Shown piece after piece: positions 7,681-15,964 of a stretch of DNA of 64,000 nt. Origin of the DNA: Maribacter litoralis (GTDB lineage: Bacteria > Bacteroidota > Bacteroidia > Flavobacteriales > Flavobacteriaceae); assembly GCF_003075045.1 (NCBI RefSeq), contig NZ_QCZD01000008.1, forward strand, positions 42,993-106,992. The letters are read 5' to 3'. The position numbers were made by a program, and so were the translations under genes. Within the stretch, counting starts at the first letter, position 1; every line of letters starts with the position of its first letter. Under the pieces are notes generated by a model, which made no database searches, had not been told where the DNA came from, and saw nothing but the letters and a program-made list of their open reading frames with translations.

Positions 7681-8955
7681 ATGAGTAATCACAAATTAGC
7701 AACAAACGCTTTACACGCAGGTCACGACACAACTACCAATGGTGGTACAAGGGCAGTGCCAATCTATCAAACATCATCATACGTATTTAATGATACAGAT
7801 CATGCGGCAAACTTATTTTCCCTTAAGGAACTAGGGTTTATATACACACGTTTAAACAACCCTACAAACCAAATATTACAAGATAGATTGGCTGCCGTAG
7901 AAGGTGGTATCGGTGCGGTTGTTTTTGCGTCGGGTACAGCGGCAATTTCTACAGGATTATTGACCTTGTTAAAAGCAGGTGATCACATTGTGGCGTCGAG
8001 CAGTTTGTACGGGGGTACTTTTAATTTATTGAACGTTACCTTGCCAAGATTTGGTATTACTACAACTTTTGTAGATGCTTCTGATCCTGAAAATTTTGGA
8101 AAAGCGGTTCAAGATAATACAAGGGCATTTTTCGTAGAATCCCTAGGGAATCCAAAGTTAGATGTGTTGGATTTGAAAGCGATCTCAAAAGAATCTAAAG
8201 CGGCTGGTGTTCCATTTATAGTCGATAATACCGTAGCTACTCCATCATTGTTAAACCCAATTGAACATGGGGCAAACTTGGTGATACATTCATTGACAAA
8301 ATATATTGGCGGACAAGGAACCTCGTTAGGTGGTGCTATTATCGATGCTGGTACCTTTGATTGGACAAACGGAAAATTCCCGGAATTCACAGAACCTTCT
8401 GCAGGTTACCATGGTTTGGTATATAGCGAAGCATTAGGCGCAGCAGCATTTACGTTTAAACTGATATTGGAAGGCTTGCGTGATTTTGGTGGAGCCTTGA
8501 GTCCGTTCAACGCATTCCAAATCATACAAGGACTGGAGACTTTACCGGTACGTATCAAGCAACACAGTGCAAATGCATTAGAATTAGCAACATGGTTAGA
8601 AGGCAGGTCGGAAGTGGAATGGGTAAATTACCCAGGATTGAAGAGCAATAAGTACAACGATTTGGCAAAAGAATACTTGCCAAAAGGACAAAGTGGTTTG
8701 GTTACTTTTGGTGTAAAAGGCGGATTTGAAGCTGCTAAGAAGTTGACCGATGCGACTAAAATATTCTCATTGCTAGCGAATATTGGTGATACCAAATCAC
8801 TGATCATTCACCCAGCAAGTACCACGCATCAACAATTGACTGCAGAGCAGCAAGAAGGAGCGGGCGTAGGTCAAGATTTAATTCGTTTATCAGTTGGTTT
8901 AGAAGATATAGAAGATTTAAAAGCCGATTTAGAACAGGCATTTGCCAGCCTTTAA
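7681..8955 (+). CDS. metY: O-acetylhomoserine sulfhydrylase (MetY)
   Basis: This 424-residue PLP enzyme of the Cys/Met metabolism family makes homocysteine from O-acetylhomoserine and sulfide. Its length and opening (LATNALHAGHDTTTNGGTRAVPIYQTSSY) are typical of MetY rather than of the shorter MetB/MetZ. YTRLNNPT and FASGTAAI frame the cofactor phosphate site, and HSLTKYIGGQG contains the PLP Lys. The gene lies directly under a SAM riboswitch and is followed by the MetX-AK-HSD fusion, which supplies its substrate. MetZ, a second enzyme of the same family, is 3.6 kb downstream, so the two may differ in acyl or sulfur donor preference. Confidence 0.95.
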   Translation: MSNHKLATNALHAGHDTTTNGGTRAVPIYQTSSYVFNDTDHAANLFSLKELGFIYTRLNNPTNQILQDRLAAVEGGIGAVVFASGTAAISTGLLTLLKAGDHIVASSSLYGGTFNLLNVTLPRFGITTTFVDASDPENFGKAVQDNTRAFFVESLGNPKLDVLDLKAISKESKAAGVPFIVDNTVATPSLLNPIEHGANLVIHSLTKYIGGQGTSLGGAIIDAGTFDWTNGKFPEFTEPSAGYHGLVYSEALGAAAFTFKLILEGLRDFGGALSPFNAFQIIQGLETLPVRIKQHSANALELATWLEGRSEVEWVNYPGLKSNKYNDLAKEYLPKGQSGLVTFGVKGGFEAAKKLTDATKIFSLLANIGDTKSLIIHPASTTHQQLTAEQQEGAGVGQDLIRLSVGLEDIEDLKADLEQAFASL

Positions 8956-8975
8956 TTTAGGAACGGTAAAAGCTG

Positions 8976-9017
8976 AAACCACCGGTCGCTAAGCGGAGAC
9001 TAAGTGATCGGTGGTTT
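8976..9017 (+). repeat. Hairpin built on a dispersed GTCGCT-AGCGGAG element
   Basis: AAACCACCGGTC pairs with GATCGGTGGTTT around a core reading GTCGCTAAGCGGAGACTAAG. The core resembles a copy inside metH at 26381. It is followed by A-rich rather than T-rich DNA, so it is not a good terminator for metY. Confidence 0.7.
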
Positions 9018-9034
9018 AAGAAAAAAAGAATATT

Positions 9035-9060
9035 GGTTTCGGCTGAACCCAGCCGAAACC
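9035..9060 (+). repeat. Perfect inverted repeat before the MetX-AK-HSD fusion
   Basis: GGTTTCGGCTG and CAGCCGAAACC are 11-bp perfect arms around a 4-base loop, 25 bp before the ATG at 9086. There is no T run, so an RNA-stability or coupling element is more likely than a terminator. Confidence 0.75.
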
Positions 9061-9085
9061 AAGCCACAAATTGATTTGAAATTAG

Positions 9086-12000
9086 ATGCTACATCAACTA
9101 CAGATTAAAAATTATAAGACCTTAAGCGGTATCACCCAAGATATACAATTGTCATATCAGGTATTTGGTAAAAAGCTACATACAGCACCTATTATTTTGG
9201 TGAACCATGCATTGACCGGTAACTCAAATGTAACCGGAGAAAATGGTTGGTGGTCTTCCTTGATCGGGGAGGAAAAGTGTATTGATACAAATAAGTATAC
9301 CATTTTGGCATTTAATATTCCCGGTAACGGTCATGATAAGTTCGTGATTGAAAACTATAAGGATTTTGTAGCTGGTGATGTGGCTAGAATGTTCTTATTG
9401 GGCTTGGAGCAATTGAAAATAGAACGTTTGTTCGCTTTGATCGGTGGTTCTTTAGGTGGAGGTATTGCGTGGGAAATGGCAGCCTTACACCCAACCTTAA
9501 CTGAGCATTTGATACCTGTAGCATCAGATTGGAAATCTACCGATTGGTTAATTGCCAATTGCCAAATTCAAGAACAGTTTTTGGTAAACTCTAAGCAGCC
9601 CGTACATGATGCACGCATGCATGCCATGTTGTGTTATAGAACTCCGGCTTCCTTTAAAGAACGCTTTAAGCGAAGTACCAATGAAGAATTGCAGGTGTTT
9701 AATGTAGAGAGTTGGTTAATGCATCATGGCGATAAACTGCAGGAACGTTTTCAGTTATCTGCCTATAAATTGATGAATCAATTATTAAAGACCATTGATG
9801 TTACTAGAGATGGTGATGAGAATTTCATCAAACTACAAAATAGCGATACCAATATCCATATTTTAGGGGTGGATTCTGATATGTTCTTTACCGCCCAAGA
9901 AAACAAAGATACGTTTAAGCAGCTGGCGCAGGCAAAAAGTAATGTTACCTATGGTGAAGTACAGTCATTACACGGGCATGATGCATTTTTGATTGAATTT
10001 GACCAAATGGAGAAATTGCTGACGGGTATTTTTAATACCAATGGTAATATCCAGAAAATCAAGATTTTGAAGTTTGGCGGTAAGTCACTGAGCAATGGCG
10101 AAGGTTTAGAACGTGTACTTGATATAGTTACACAAAAGGTCAAGAACAATGAGAATGTAGCCATGGTAGTATCCGCTAGGGAAAAAGCAACCGATCAGTT
10201 GGAAGATATGCTGGAGAAAGCTGCCCAAGGAAAGGATTATAAAGCAGATTTTGAAGCCCTGGAAAAATATCAGAACCAAGCTTATAAAAATGTGAGTTTG
10301 TCTACTGAATTTAAAGGGTTGGCAAAGTTATATGAAGGTGTTTCCTTATTGGGTGATTATAGTGCGAAAATTAAAGATGAGGTACTTGCCTACGGTGAGT
10401 TGATCTCCGCGAAATTGGTAACGAAGTTGTTGATAGGTAAAGGCATCAATGCGAAGCTGGTAGATACACGTGAGCTCATAAAAACCGATGATACTTTTGG
10501 CGATGCCAAGGTGTTGGAGGCGGAATCGAAAGAACGTGTATTGTTGAAATTTGCTGAAATTCCTAAGGATACCGTTGCCGTGGTAACCGGTTTTATAGCA
10601 TCGACCCTGGATGGGGAAACAACAACCTTGGGAAGAAACGGAAGTAATTATTCCGCAGCATTGATAGCAAATTTCTTAGATGCCGAAGAGTTGCAGAACT
10701 ATACACATGTAGATGGTATCTATACCGCAAACCCTGATTATGTGCCAGAAGCGAAAAGATTGGCAAACCTTTCTTATGAGGAAGCCAATGAGCTTGCGAA
10801 TTTTGGGGCTACTATTTTACATGCCAAAACCATAATACCGCTAATTGAAAAGAACATTCCTTTACGTATTTTAAATACCTACAATGATGATAATGAAGGT
10901 ACGTTGATCAGTGCAAAATCTAGTAAAGAAGGTATTAAATCGCTTTCTGTTATAGAAGATGTTGCCATGATCAATATTGAAGGTCGTGGACTGTTAGGTA
11001 AAGTAGGTGTGGATGCCAGAATATTTAAGGCATTGCAGGCTAGTAATATTAGTGTAAGTATTATTTCTCAAGGTTCTTCGGAAAGAGGTATCGGGCTGGT
11101 AGTAAAGAAAGACAAGGCAAAAAGAGCAAAACTGGCGCTAGAAAATGAGTTCAGCAACGATTTTGAGTCTAAAGATGTAAATATGATTACGGTGATGGAC
11201 GATGTTTCGATAATCTCTATTGTTGGTCAAGATTTAAGTACATTTCATAATCCGTTCAATGCATTGATCAAAAACCAAATAGTGCCGTTGTTGTTCAATA
11301 ATACGGTGTCTGGTAATAACGTGAGTTTGGTGGTTAAAAAGTCCGATTTGCACAAGGCTGTGAACGTAATGCATGGTCAGGTATTCGGTATTAGTAAGAA
11401 AATAAATATCCTCATTTTCGGTCATGGCAATGTAGGAGGCACCTTAATAGACCAGATATTGGAATCTGCAGAAACCATTAAAACCCGTAAGCGCTTGGAT
11501 CTTCGTGTTTTTGGTATAGCGAACTCTAAAAATATACTGCTGAACGAGAAAGGCATTGCAAAAAATTGGAAAACGCAATTAAAGCAAAAAGGGAAATCAT
11601 ATAAAATTGATGATGTTTTTGACTTTGCGAAACGTCACCATTTAGAGAATTTAATCGTTATTGATAATACGGCGAGCAAAGACTTTGTAGCCAATTACTT
11701 TGAATTTGTTGAACACGGTTTTGATATTGTTTCATCCAATAAAATTGCCAATACCTTACGTTACGATTTTTATCAACTGTTGCGTGAAGAGCTGCAAAAA
11801 AATCAGAAACAGTATTTGTACGAAACAAATGTGGGAGCGGGATTACCGTTAATAGATACCATTAAGTTGTTGCATTTGTCCGGTGAAAATATTACGAGAA
11901 TTAAAGGGGTGTTCTCGGGTTCTTTAAGTTATATATTCAATACCTTCTCAGAAGTAGATGTGCCGTTTTCGTCTATTCTAAAAGATGCGATGCAGAAAGG

Positions 12001-12472
12001 ATTTACAGAGCCCGATCCAAGAGAAGATTTATCGGGCAATGACGTAGGGCGTAAATTATTGATATTGGCGCGCGAGTTAGATTTACATAATGAGTTTGCC
12101 GATATTAACATAGAGAACTTAATACCTAAAAAATTACAAGAAGGAGATGTTGATTTCTTCTTGGAACATTTAGATGTTTTGGATACGAAGTTCAATGAAA
12201 TTAAAAAGAACCAAAAACCTGATCATGTACTTAGGTATGTAGGGGATTTACATGGTAACCTTCAAAAAGAAAAAGGAGTGTTAGATGTAAAACTGATTTC
12301 CGTACCAAAAGAAAGTGCTTTGGGGCAGGTAAAAGGATCAGATTCCATCATTGAAATTTATACGGAATCTTACGGGGAAAATCCGTTAGTGATTCAAGGC
12401 GCAGGTGCAGGAGCGGCAGTTACCGCAAGAGGGGTTTTTGGAGATATATTGAGGATTGCGGAGAAAGGGTAG
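9086..12472 (+). CDS. thrA: Three-part fusion: MetX-like acyltransferase, aspartate kinase, homoserine dehydrogenase
   Basis: The 1128-residue protein joins three enzymes. Residues 1-320 are a MetX-type alpha/beta-hydrolase (homoserine O-acyltransferase): HALTGNS, nucleophile Ser122 in GGSLGGG, Asp265 in DSDMFF, His298 in GHDAFL. Residues about 325-770 are aspartate kinase (KFGGKS at 329-334, GFIAST, TTLGRNGSNYSA) followed by paired ACT domains. Residues about 775-1128 are homoserine dehydrogenase (IFGHGNVGG, SNK, and KGVFSGSLSYIFN). ThrA-type kinase-dehydrogenases normally have about 810-820 residues and no acyltransferase. The fusion would cover three of the four steps from aspartate to O-acylhomoserine; aspartate-semialdehyde dehydrogenase is absent from the window. 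It lies between metY and metZ. The frame is continuous with no sign of a frameshift. Confidence 0.93.
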   Translation: MLHQLQIKNYKTLSGITQDIQLSYQVFGKKLHTAPIILVNHALTGNSNVTGENGWWSSLIGEEKCIDTNKYTILAFNIPGNGHDKFVIENYKDFVAGDVARMFLLGLEQLKIERLFALIGGSLGGGIAWEMAALHPTLTEHLIPVASDWKSTDWLIANCQIQEQFLVNSKQPVHDARMHAMLCYRTPASFKERFKRSTNEELQVFNVESWLMHHGDKLQERFQLSAYKLMNQLLKTIDVTRDGDENFIKLQNSDTNIHILGVDSDMFFTAQENKDTFKQLAQAKSNVTYGEVQSLHGHDAFLIEFDQMEKLLTGIFNTNGNIQKIKILKFGGKSLSNGEGLERVLDIVTQKVKNNENVAMVVSAREKATDQLEDMLEKAAQGKDYKADFEALEKYQNQAYKNVSLSTEFKGLAKLYEGVSLLGDYSAKIKDEVLAYGELISAKLVTKLLIGKGINAKLVDTRELIKTDDTFGDAKVLEAESKERVLLKFAEIPKDTVAVVTGFIASTLDGETTTLGRNGSNYSAALIANFLDAEELQNYTHVDGIYTANPDYVPEAKRLANLSYEEANELANFGATILHAKTIIPLIEKNIPLRILNTYNDDNEGTLISAKSSKEGIKSLSVIEDVAMINIEGRGLLGKVGVDARIFKALQASNISVSIISQGSSERGIGLVVKKDKAKRAKLALENEFSNDFESKDVNMITVMDDVSIISIVGQDLSTFHNPFNALIKNQIVPLLFNNTVSGNNVSLVVKKSDLHKAVNVMHGQVFGISKKINILIFGHGNVGGTLIDQILESAETIKTRKRLDLRVFGIANSKNILLNEKGIAKNWKTQLKQKGKSYKIDDVFDFAKRHHLENLIVIDNTASKDFVANYFEFVEHGFDIVSSNKIANTLRYDFYQLLREELQKNQKQYLYETNVGAGLPLIDTIKLLHLSGENITRIKGVFSGSLSYIFNTFSEVDVPFSSILKDAMQKGFTEPDPREDLSGNDVGRKLLILARELDLHNEFADINIENLIPKKLQEGDVDFFLEHLDVLDTKFNEIKKNQKPDHVLRYVGDLHGNLQKEKGVLDVKLISVPKESALGQVKGSDSIIEIYTESYGENPLVIQGAGAGAAVTARGVFGDILRIAEKG

Positions 12473-12473
12473 G

Positions 12474-12511
12474 ACAAGTACAAAGTACAAAGTCAAAAGT
12501 GCGAAGTACAT
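12474..12511 (+). repeat. Heptamer-type repeat (acaaagt/caaagta)
   Basis: Tandem degenerate units of acaagta and caaagta fill the gap between the fusion gene and metZ. It belongs to the AAGTAC repeat family seen again at 21300, 28153, 46060, 56540 and 58090. Confidence 0.85.
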
Positions 12512-12546
12512 GAAAGAAGAAATTCGAATAGAAAAGAATTAGTACA

Positions 12547-13719
12547 ATGAACAAGAACAACAATAAATTTGAAACGAACGCCATACGTACGCAATTGAAA
12601 CGTACAGAGAATTTGGAGCATTCAGTTCCGCTATACTTAACGTCTAGTTTTGTATTTGAAGATGCGGAAGATATGCGTGCGTCGTTTGCTGAAGAGAAAG
12701 AGCGTAATATATACTCAAGATATTCGAATCCGAATTCATCTGAGTTTATAGAAAAAGTATGTCAGATGGAAGGTGCAGAAAGCGGATTCGCATTTGCATC
12801 GGGTATGGCGGCTGTGTTTTCTACTTTGGCAGCTTTGTTAGATAGTGGTGATCATGTGTTGTCTGCAAGAAGCATATTTGGCTCAACACACTCATTGTTT
12901 ACCAATTTCTTCCCAAAATGGAATATTAATCATACTTATTTTAAGATTGATGAATTGGACAAATTAGAAAGTCTGATCACACCGAAAACCAAAATAATCT
13001 ATGCGGAGACACCCACTAATCCTGGTGTTGATGTGTTGGATTTAGAAGAGCTGGGTAAGATTGCAAAGAGGCATAATTTGATCCTGGTAATCGATAATTG
13101 TTTTGCATCACCTTATTTGCAACAGCCTATTAAGTTTGGTGCGGATTTGGTTATTCACTCTGGTACAAAATTGATGGATGGTCAAGGCAGGGTATTGGCG
13201 GGCATTACCGTAGGGAGTGCAGCGTTGATGGATAAAGTATACCGTTTTTCACGAATTACGGGTCCGGCGTTATCACCTTTCAATGCCTGGGTACTTTCTA
13301 AAAGTTTGGAAACACTTGCTATACGTGTAGACCGACACTGTGATAATGCCTTGAAATTAGCGGAATTCTTAGAGGGGAATGATAAAGTGAATTGGGTAAA
13401 ATATCCATTCTTAAAATCACATCCTAAATACGAGATTGCTAAAAAGCAAATGAAAGCTGGTGGTTGTGTGGTTGCTTTTGAGGTTAAAGGCGGTTTAGTA
13501 GCAGGTAGGGAATTTTTCGATTCCATTAAATTATTGTCCCTTTCTGCAAACTTAGGCGATTCAAGAACTATAGTAACGCATCCTGCATCAACAACACATA
13601 GTAAATTGAGCGTAGAGGAACGTGCTGCCGTGGGAATCTCAGATGGTACGGTAAGAATTTCGGTGGGTCTGGAGCATATAGATGATATTATTGCAGATAT
13701 CGCTCAAGCTTTAGGATAA
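12547..13719 (+). CDS. metZ: O-succinylhomoserine/O-acetylhomoserine sulfhydrylase (MetZ-like)
   Basis: This 390-residue PLP enzyme belongs to the MetB/MetZ branch of the Cys/Met family. YSRYSNPN and FASGMAAVFSTL mark the cofactor site, and HSGTKLMDGQGRVLAG holds the PLP Lys; the MDGQGR extension is typical of MetZ. It would convert an acylated homoserine and sulfide to homocysteine. Cystathionine gamma-synthase activity cannot be excluded. It follows the fusion gene by 74 bp and is closed by a terminator shared with the convergent lipoprotein gene, so it is probably the last gene of the metY unit. Confidence 0.9.
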   Translation: MNKNNNKFETNAIRTQLKRTENLEHSVPLYLTSSFVFEDAEDMRASFAEEKERNIYSRYSNPNSSEFIEKVCQMEGAESGFAFASGMAAVFSTLAALLDSGDHVLSARSIFGSTHSLFTNFFPKWNINHTYFKIDELDKLESLITPKTKIIYAETPTNPGVDVLDLEELGKIAKRHNLILVIDNCFASPYLQQPIKFGADLVIHSGTKLMDGQGRVLAGITVGSAALMDKVYRFSRITGPALSPFNAWVLSKSLETLAIRVDRHCDNALKLAEFLEGNDKVNWVKYPFLKSHPKYEIAKKQMKAGGCVVAFEVKGGLVAGREFFDSIKLLSLSANLGDSRTIVTHPASTTHSKLSVEERAAVGISDGTVRISVGLEHIDDIIADIAQALG

Positions 13720-13741
13720 TCCGAAAAGTATTAGAAACAAA

Positions 13742-13770
13742 AAAGCCCGGTACAAACCGGGCTTTTTTTA
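13742..13770. terminator. Bidirectional terminator between metZ and the lipoprotein gene
   Basis: AAAAGCCCGG, a short loop, then CCGGGCTTTTTTT gives a strong stem with T runs on both strands, serving the convergent genes at 12547 and 13787. Confidence 0.9.
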
Positions 13771-13786
13771 TGTATTAGAGAGAATA

Positions 13787-14314
13787 TTATTTACTTAATG
13801 TCATATTGTAAGTTGCGCTAACACTAGTAGTGGCGCCAAAGAAATCAACTGTTTCATCAATTTCATATCGAAGGGACATTTTAGAATCTGTTAGTTCCGT
13901 AATGGTGAATCCTACTTCTTCTTCACCAGAACCGAAATATAATGTACTACCATCTAGTCGCCATTCATCACTTTCAAAAAAGTCTTCACCAGTTTCTTCA
14001 TCTGTAGAAGTTTCTCCCATAACCGTCGTCGTTACCACTGTAGTGTAAGAACCTTCACTGGTTACTATGTTAGGGTTTTCAGAAAAGGTAACAACGGTAT
14101 CAAAATCTTTGCCAACGGCTGTAAATGTGGTTGGTATAGAAGTGCCATCAAAATTGGTGTCTGATCTACCGTCCTTTGTTTCAAGAGCGGTAAGGTTCCA
14201 TGTGCCTACAATTTCAGCCTCACTGGCATTTGTAACGGCATCTTCATCGTTTGAACATGATGTGAACGCCAAAGCAAATACACTCAATAGCGTAGAAAAG
14301 AAAATTTTTTTCAT
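13787..14314 (-). CDS. Lipocalin-like lipoprotein
   Basis: This 175-residue protein has an SPII signal with the lipobox FTSC (Cys20), then SNDED, a common lipoprotein export-type region. IVGTWNLTALE at about residue 35 is the hallmark start of the lipocalin-like family in Bacteroidota. The rest is beta-rich and acidic (TDEETGEDFFESDEWRL), ending SATYNMTLSK. Ligand and role are unknown. It is transcribed opposite to metZ and diverges from the Rrf2 regulator; no functional link to sulfur metabolism is evident. Confidence 0.8.
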   Translation of the reverse strand: MKKIFFSTLLSVFALAFTSCSNDEDAVTNASEAEIVGTWNLTALETKDGRSDTNFDGTSIPTTFTAVGKDFDTVVTFSENPNIVTSEGSYTTVVTTTVMGETSTDEETGEDFFESDEWRLDGSTLYFGSGEEEVGFTITELTDSKMSLRYEIDETVDFFGATTSVSATYNMTLSK

Positions 14315-14403
14315 GATTTGTTTTTAAGGTTGCCCACTATTAACGTTAAAATTGTGGTCTTAAGTATTTCATACATATTTTATTATTTGGCTATCTTAGC
14401 ATC

Positions 14404-14814
14404 ATGCTCTCGAAAAAGACAAAATATGGTTTAAAAGCGCTTTCTTACCTAGCGGCGCAACCAGACAAGAAGCCTATTCAAATCTCTGAAATTGCAGAGA
14501 AGGAAAATATCTCTCAAAAATTCTTGGAAAGCATTTTGCTGAGTTTAAGAAAAACAGGATTCTTAGGTTCAAAAAAAGGTAAAGGTGGTGGTTATTATCT
14601 ACTAAGGTCTCCCGAAGATATTTCTATGACCGATGTAATGAGAGTGTTAGAAGGTCCTATTGCAATGGTGCCTTGTGTTAGCCTTAATTTTTATGAAACA
14701 TGTGATGATTGTCCAGATGAAAATACATGTTCCGTTCATAAACTAATGCTTCAGGTACGTGATAGTGCCTTAGATGTTTATAGAAATAATACATTGAAAG
14801 ATATTATCTCTTAA
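14404..14814 (+). CDS. Rrf2-family transcriptional regulator of sulfur assimilation (putative)
   Basis: This 136-residue protein is a full-length Rrf2 regulator. The N-terminal winged helix (LSKKTKYGLKALSYLA, then QISEIAEKENISQKFLE) includes the standard recognition helix. The C-terminal part has the three-cysteine region CDDCPDENTC typical of Fe-S or redox-sensing members such as IscR, plus an extra Cys in VPCVSLN. In Firmicutes the relative CymR represses cysteine genes. Its position just before DUF2061-cysH-cysD-cysN makes control of these genes likely (inference). Three matching dyads at 14899, 14978 and 18286 are candidate operators. Confidence 0.88.
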   Translation: MLSKKTKYGLKALSYLAAQPDKKPIQISEIAEKENISQKFLESILLSLRKTGFLGSKKGKGGGYYLLRSPEDISMTDVMRVLEGPIAMVPCVSLNFYETCDDCPDENTCSVHKLMLQVRDSALDVYRNNTLKDIIS

Positions 14815-14898
14815 GTCGCATAAAATTATTCTATTTCTTTTTTATTGATAATCAATCTATTGCGAAATATGAATTTTTCTCATCCATTTGTTAATAAT

Positions 14899-14913
14899 CT
14901 ACTAAATCTATAG
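14899..14913 (+). promoter_or_regulatory. Putative Rrf2 operator, site 1
   Basis: The dyad CTACTAAATCTATAG is followed by GGTAAT. The outer bases CTA/TAG are symmetrical, and it resembles the sites at 14978 and 18286. Assignment to the Rrf2 protein is inference from position. Confidence 0.5.
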
Positions 14914-14936
14914 GGTAATGGAAATTTATCTAGAAT

Positions 14937-14971
14937 TTTGGCGACTACTTTGAAAATATATACTATTTTTG
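14937..14971 (+). promoter_or_regulatory. Promoter of the sulfate assimilation operon
   Basis: TTTG at 14937-14940 and TATTTTTG at 14964-14971 match the Bacteroidota -33 and -7 boxes, with a 23-base spacer. The start would fall near 14978, inside the second putative operator, which suits repression. Confidence 0.5.
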
Positions 14972-14977
14972 AAAACT

Positions 14978-14992
14978 CTATTAAATTAGTAG
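14978..14992 (+). promoter_or_regulatory. Putative Rrf2 operator, site 2
   Basis: The dyad CTATTAAATTAGTAG is followed by GGTAAT as at site 1, 79 bp away. It overlaps the expected transcription start of the DUF2061-cysHDN unit. Confidence 0.55.
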
Positions 14993-15015
14993 GGTAATAA
15001 AAATTACGTAAAAAG

Positions 15016-15279
15016 ATGATTGCAGATCAACTTGTTTTGAATAAGAAAGAGTCTAAAACGACCTATAAGGAAGATAAAACGTCAGAGAAACCGCTACGTA
15101 GTATTGCTAAAGCATTTAGTTGGAGAGTAATAGGTACCTTGGATACTTTGGTGATTTCCTATTTGTTAACCGGTAAAATATCACTTGCAGCCTCCATTGC
15201 GTCTATAGATTTTGTAACGAAAATGGTATTGTACTTTTTTCACGAAAGAATCTGGAATTTGGTTAAGTGGGGTAAATAG
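15016..15279 (+). CDS. DUF2061 small membrane protein
   Basis: This 87-residue protein has a charged 30-residue N terminus, then the DUF2061 core with SIAKAFSWRVIGTLDTLVISYLLTG and IASIDFVTKMVLYFFHERIW. Two membrane segments are predicted by eye (about residues 42-57 and 62-77). The family is often found beside cysH/cysD in Bacteroidota, but no biochemical role is established. It opens the operon and precedes cysH by 14 bp, so a part in sulfate uptake or assimilation is plausible. Confidence 0.85.
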   Translation: MIADQLVLNKKESKTTYKEDKTSEKPLRSIAKAFSWRVIGTLDTLVISYLLTGKISLAASIASIDFVTKMVLYFFHERIWNLVKWGK

Positions 15280-15293
15280 AAAAGAAAAGGATT

Positions 15294-15917
15294 ATGGCAT
15301 TGACAGAAGCACAAGTTCAACAATTGAACGTTCAATTTAAAGGCATACCACCAGAAGAGATTATTTCTTGGGCAGTAAAACATGCTCAGACTCCTGTTGT
15401 AACAACAAATTTTAGACCTTATGAAGTAGCTATTTTACATGCTGTTTCCGGGGTAAGAAAAGATATTCCTGTGATTTGGTGCGATACCGGGTATAATACA
15501 CCTAAAACGTATAAGCATGCAGAGGAGTTGATCAATAGGTTGAATTTAAACGTTAAATTATATGTGCCTAAGCAAACAACTGCACATAGGGATGCCGTTA
15601 TGGGTATACCTCAAATAGATGATCCTAGACATGCCGAGTTTACTGAGCAAGTAAAGTTGGAGCCTTTTAAAAGAGCTATGACCGATTTTAAACCTGATGT
15701 TTGGTTTACTAACCTTAGAAAAGGGCAGACCGCACATAGGGATAGCTTGGATATTTTAAGTTTAAGTAAAGACGGCGTTTTAAAAGTGAGTCCGTTTTAC
15801 CATTGGAACGATACGCAGTTAGATACCTATTTAAATAAATATGATCTACCAAATGAGCACAACTATTTTGATCCTACCAAAGTGTTGGCAAATAGGGAAT
15901 GTGGATTGCACAGTTAA
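15294..15917 (+). CDS. cysH: Phosphoadenylyl-sulfate (or APS) reductase
   Basis: This 207-residue protein belongs to the PAPS reductase family, which reduces activated sulfate to sulfite. It keeps DIPVIWCDTGYNTPKTY and ends in RECGLHS, with the catalytic Cys203 four residues from the C terminus. Only one other Cys is present (Cys63), so the paired cysteines that bind [4Fe-4S] in APS reductases are missing and PAPS would be the expected substrate. Yet no APS kinase is visible in the cluster. It is shorter than enterobacterial CysH (about 240 residues). It is cotranscribed with cysD, 47 bp downstream. Confidence 0.88.
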   Translation: MALTEAQVQQLNVQFKGIPPEEIISWAVKHAQTPVVTTNFRPYEVAILHAVSGVRKDIPVIWCDTGYNTPKTYKHAEELINRLNLNVKLYVPKQTTAHRDAVMGIPQIDDPRHAEFTEQVKLEPFKRAMTDFKPDVWFTNLRKGQTAHRDSLDILSLSKDGVLKVSPFYHWNDTQLDTYLNKYDLPNEHNYFDPTKVLANRECGLHS

Positions 15918-15964
15918 TTAGAGGTAGTAGAAAAGAATAAAGATAATTGATCTAAAAAATTAGA

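Noticed and set aside
8976..9060. Attenuator or terminator before the MetX-AK-HSD fusion
   Set aside because: The two hairpins have no T run on the plus strand and there is no leader peptide with Thr/Met/Lys codons; they look like repeat elements.
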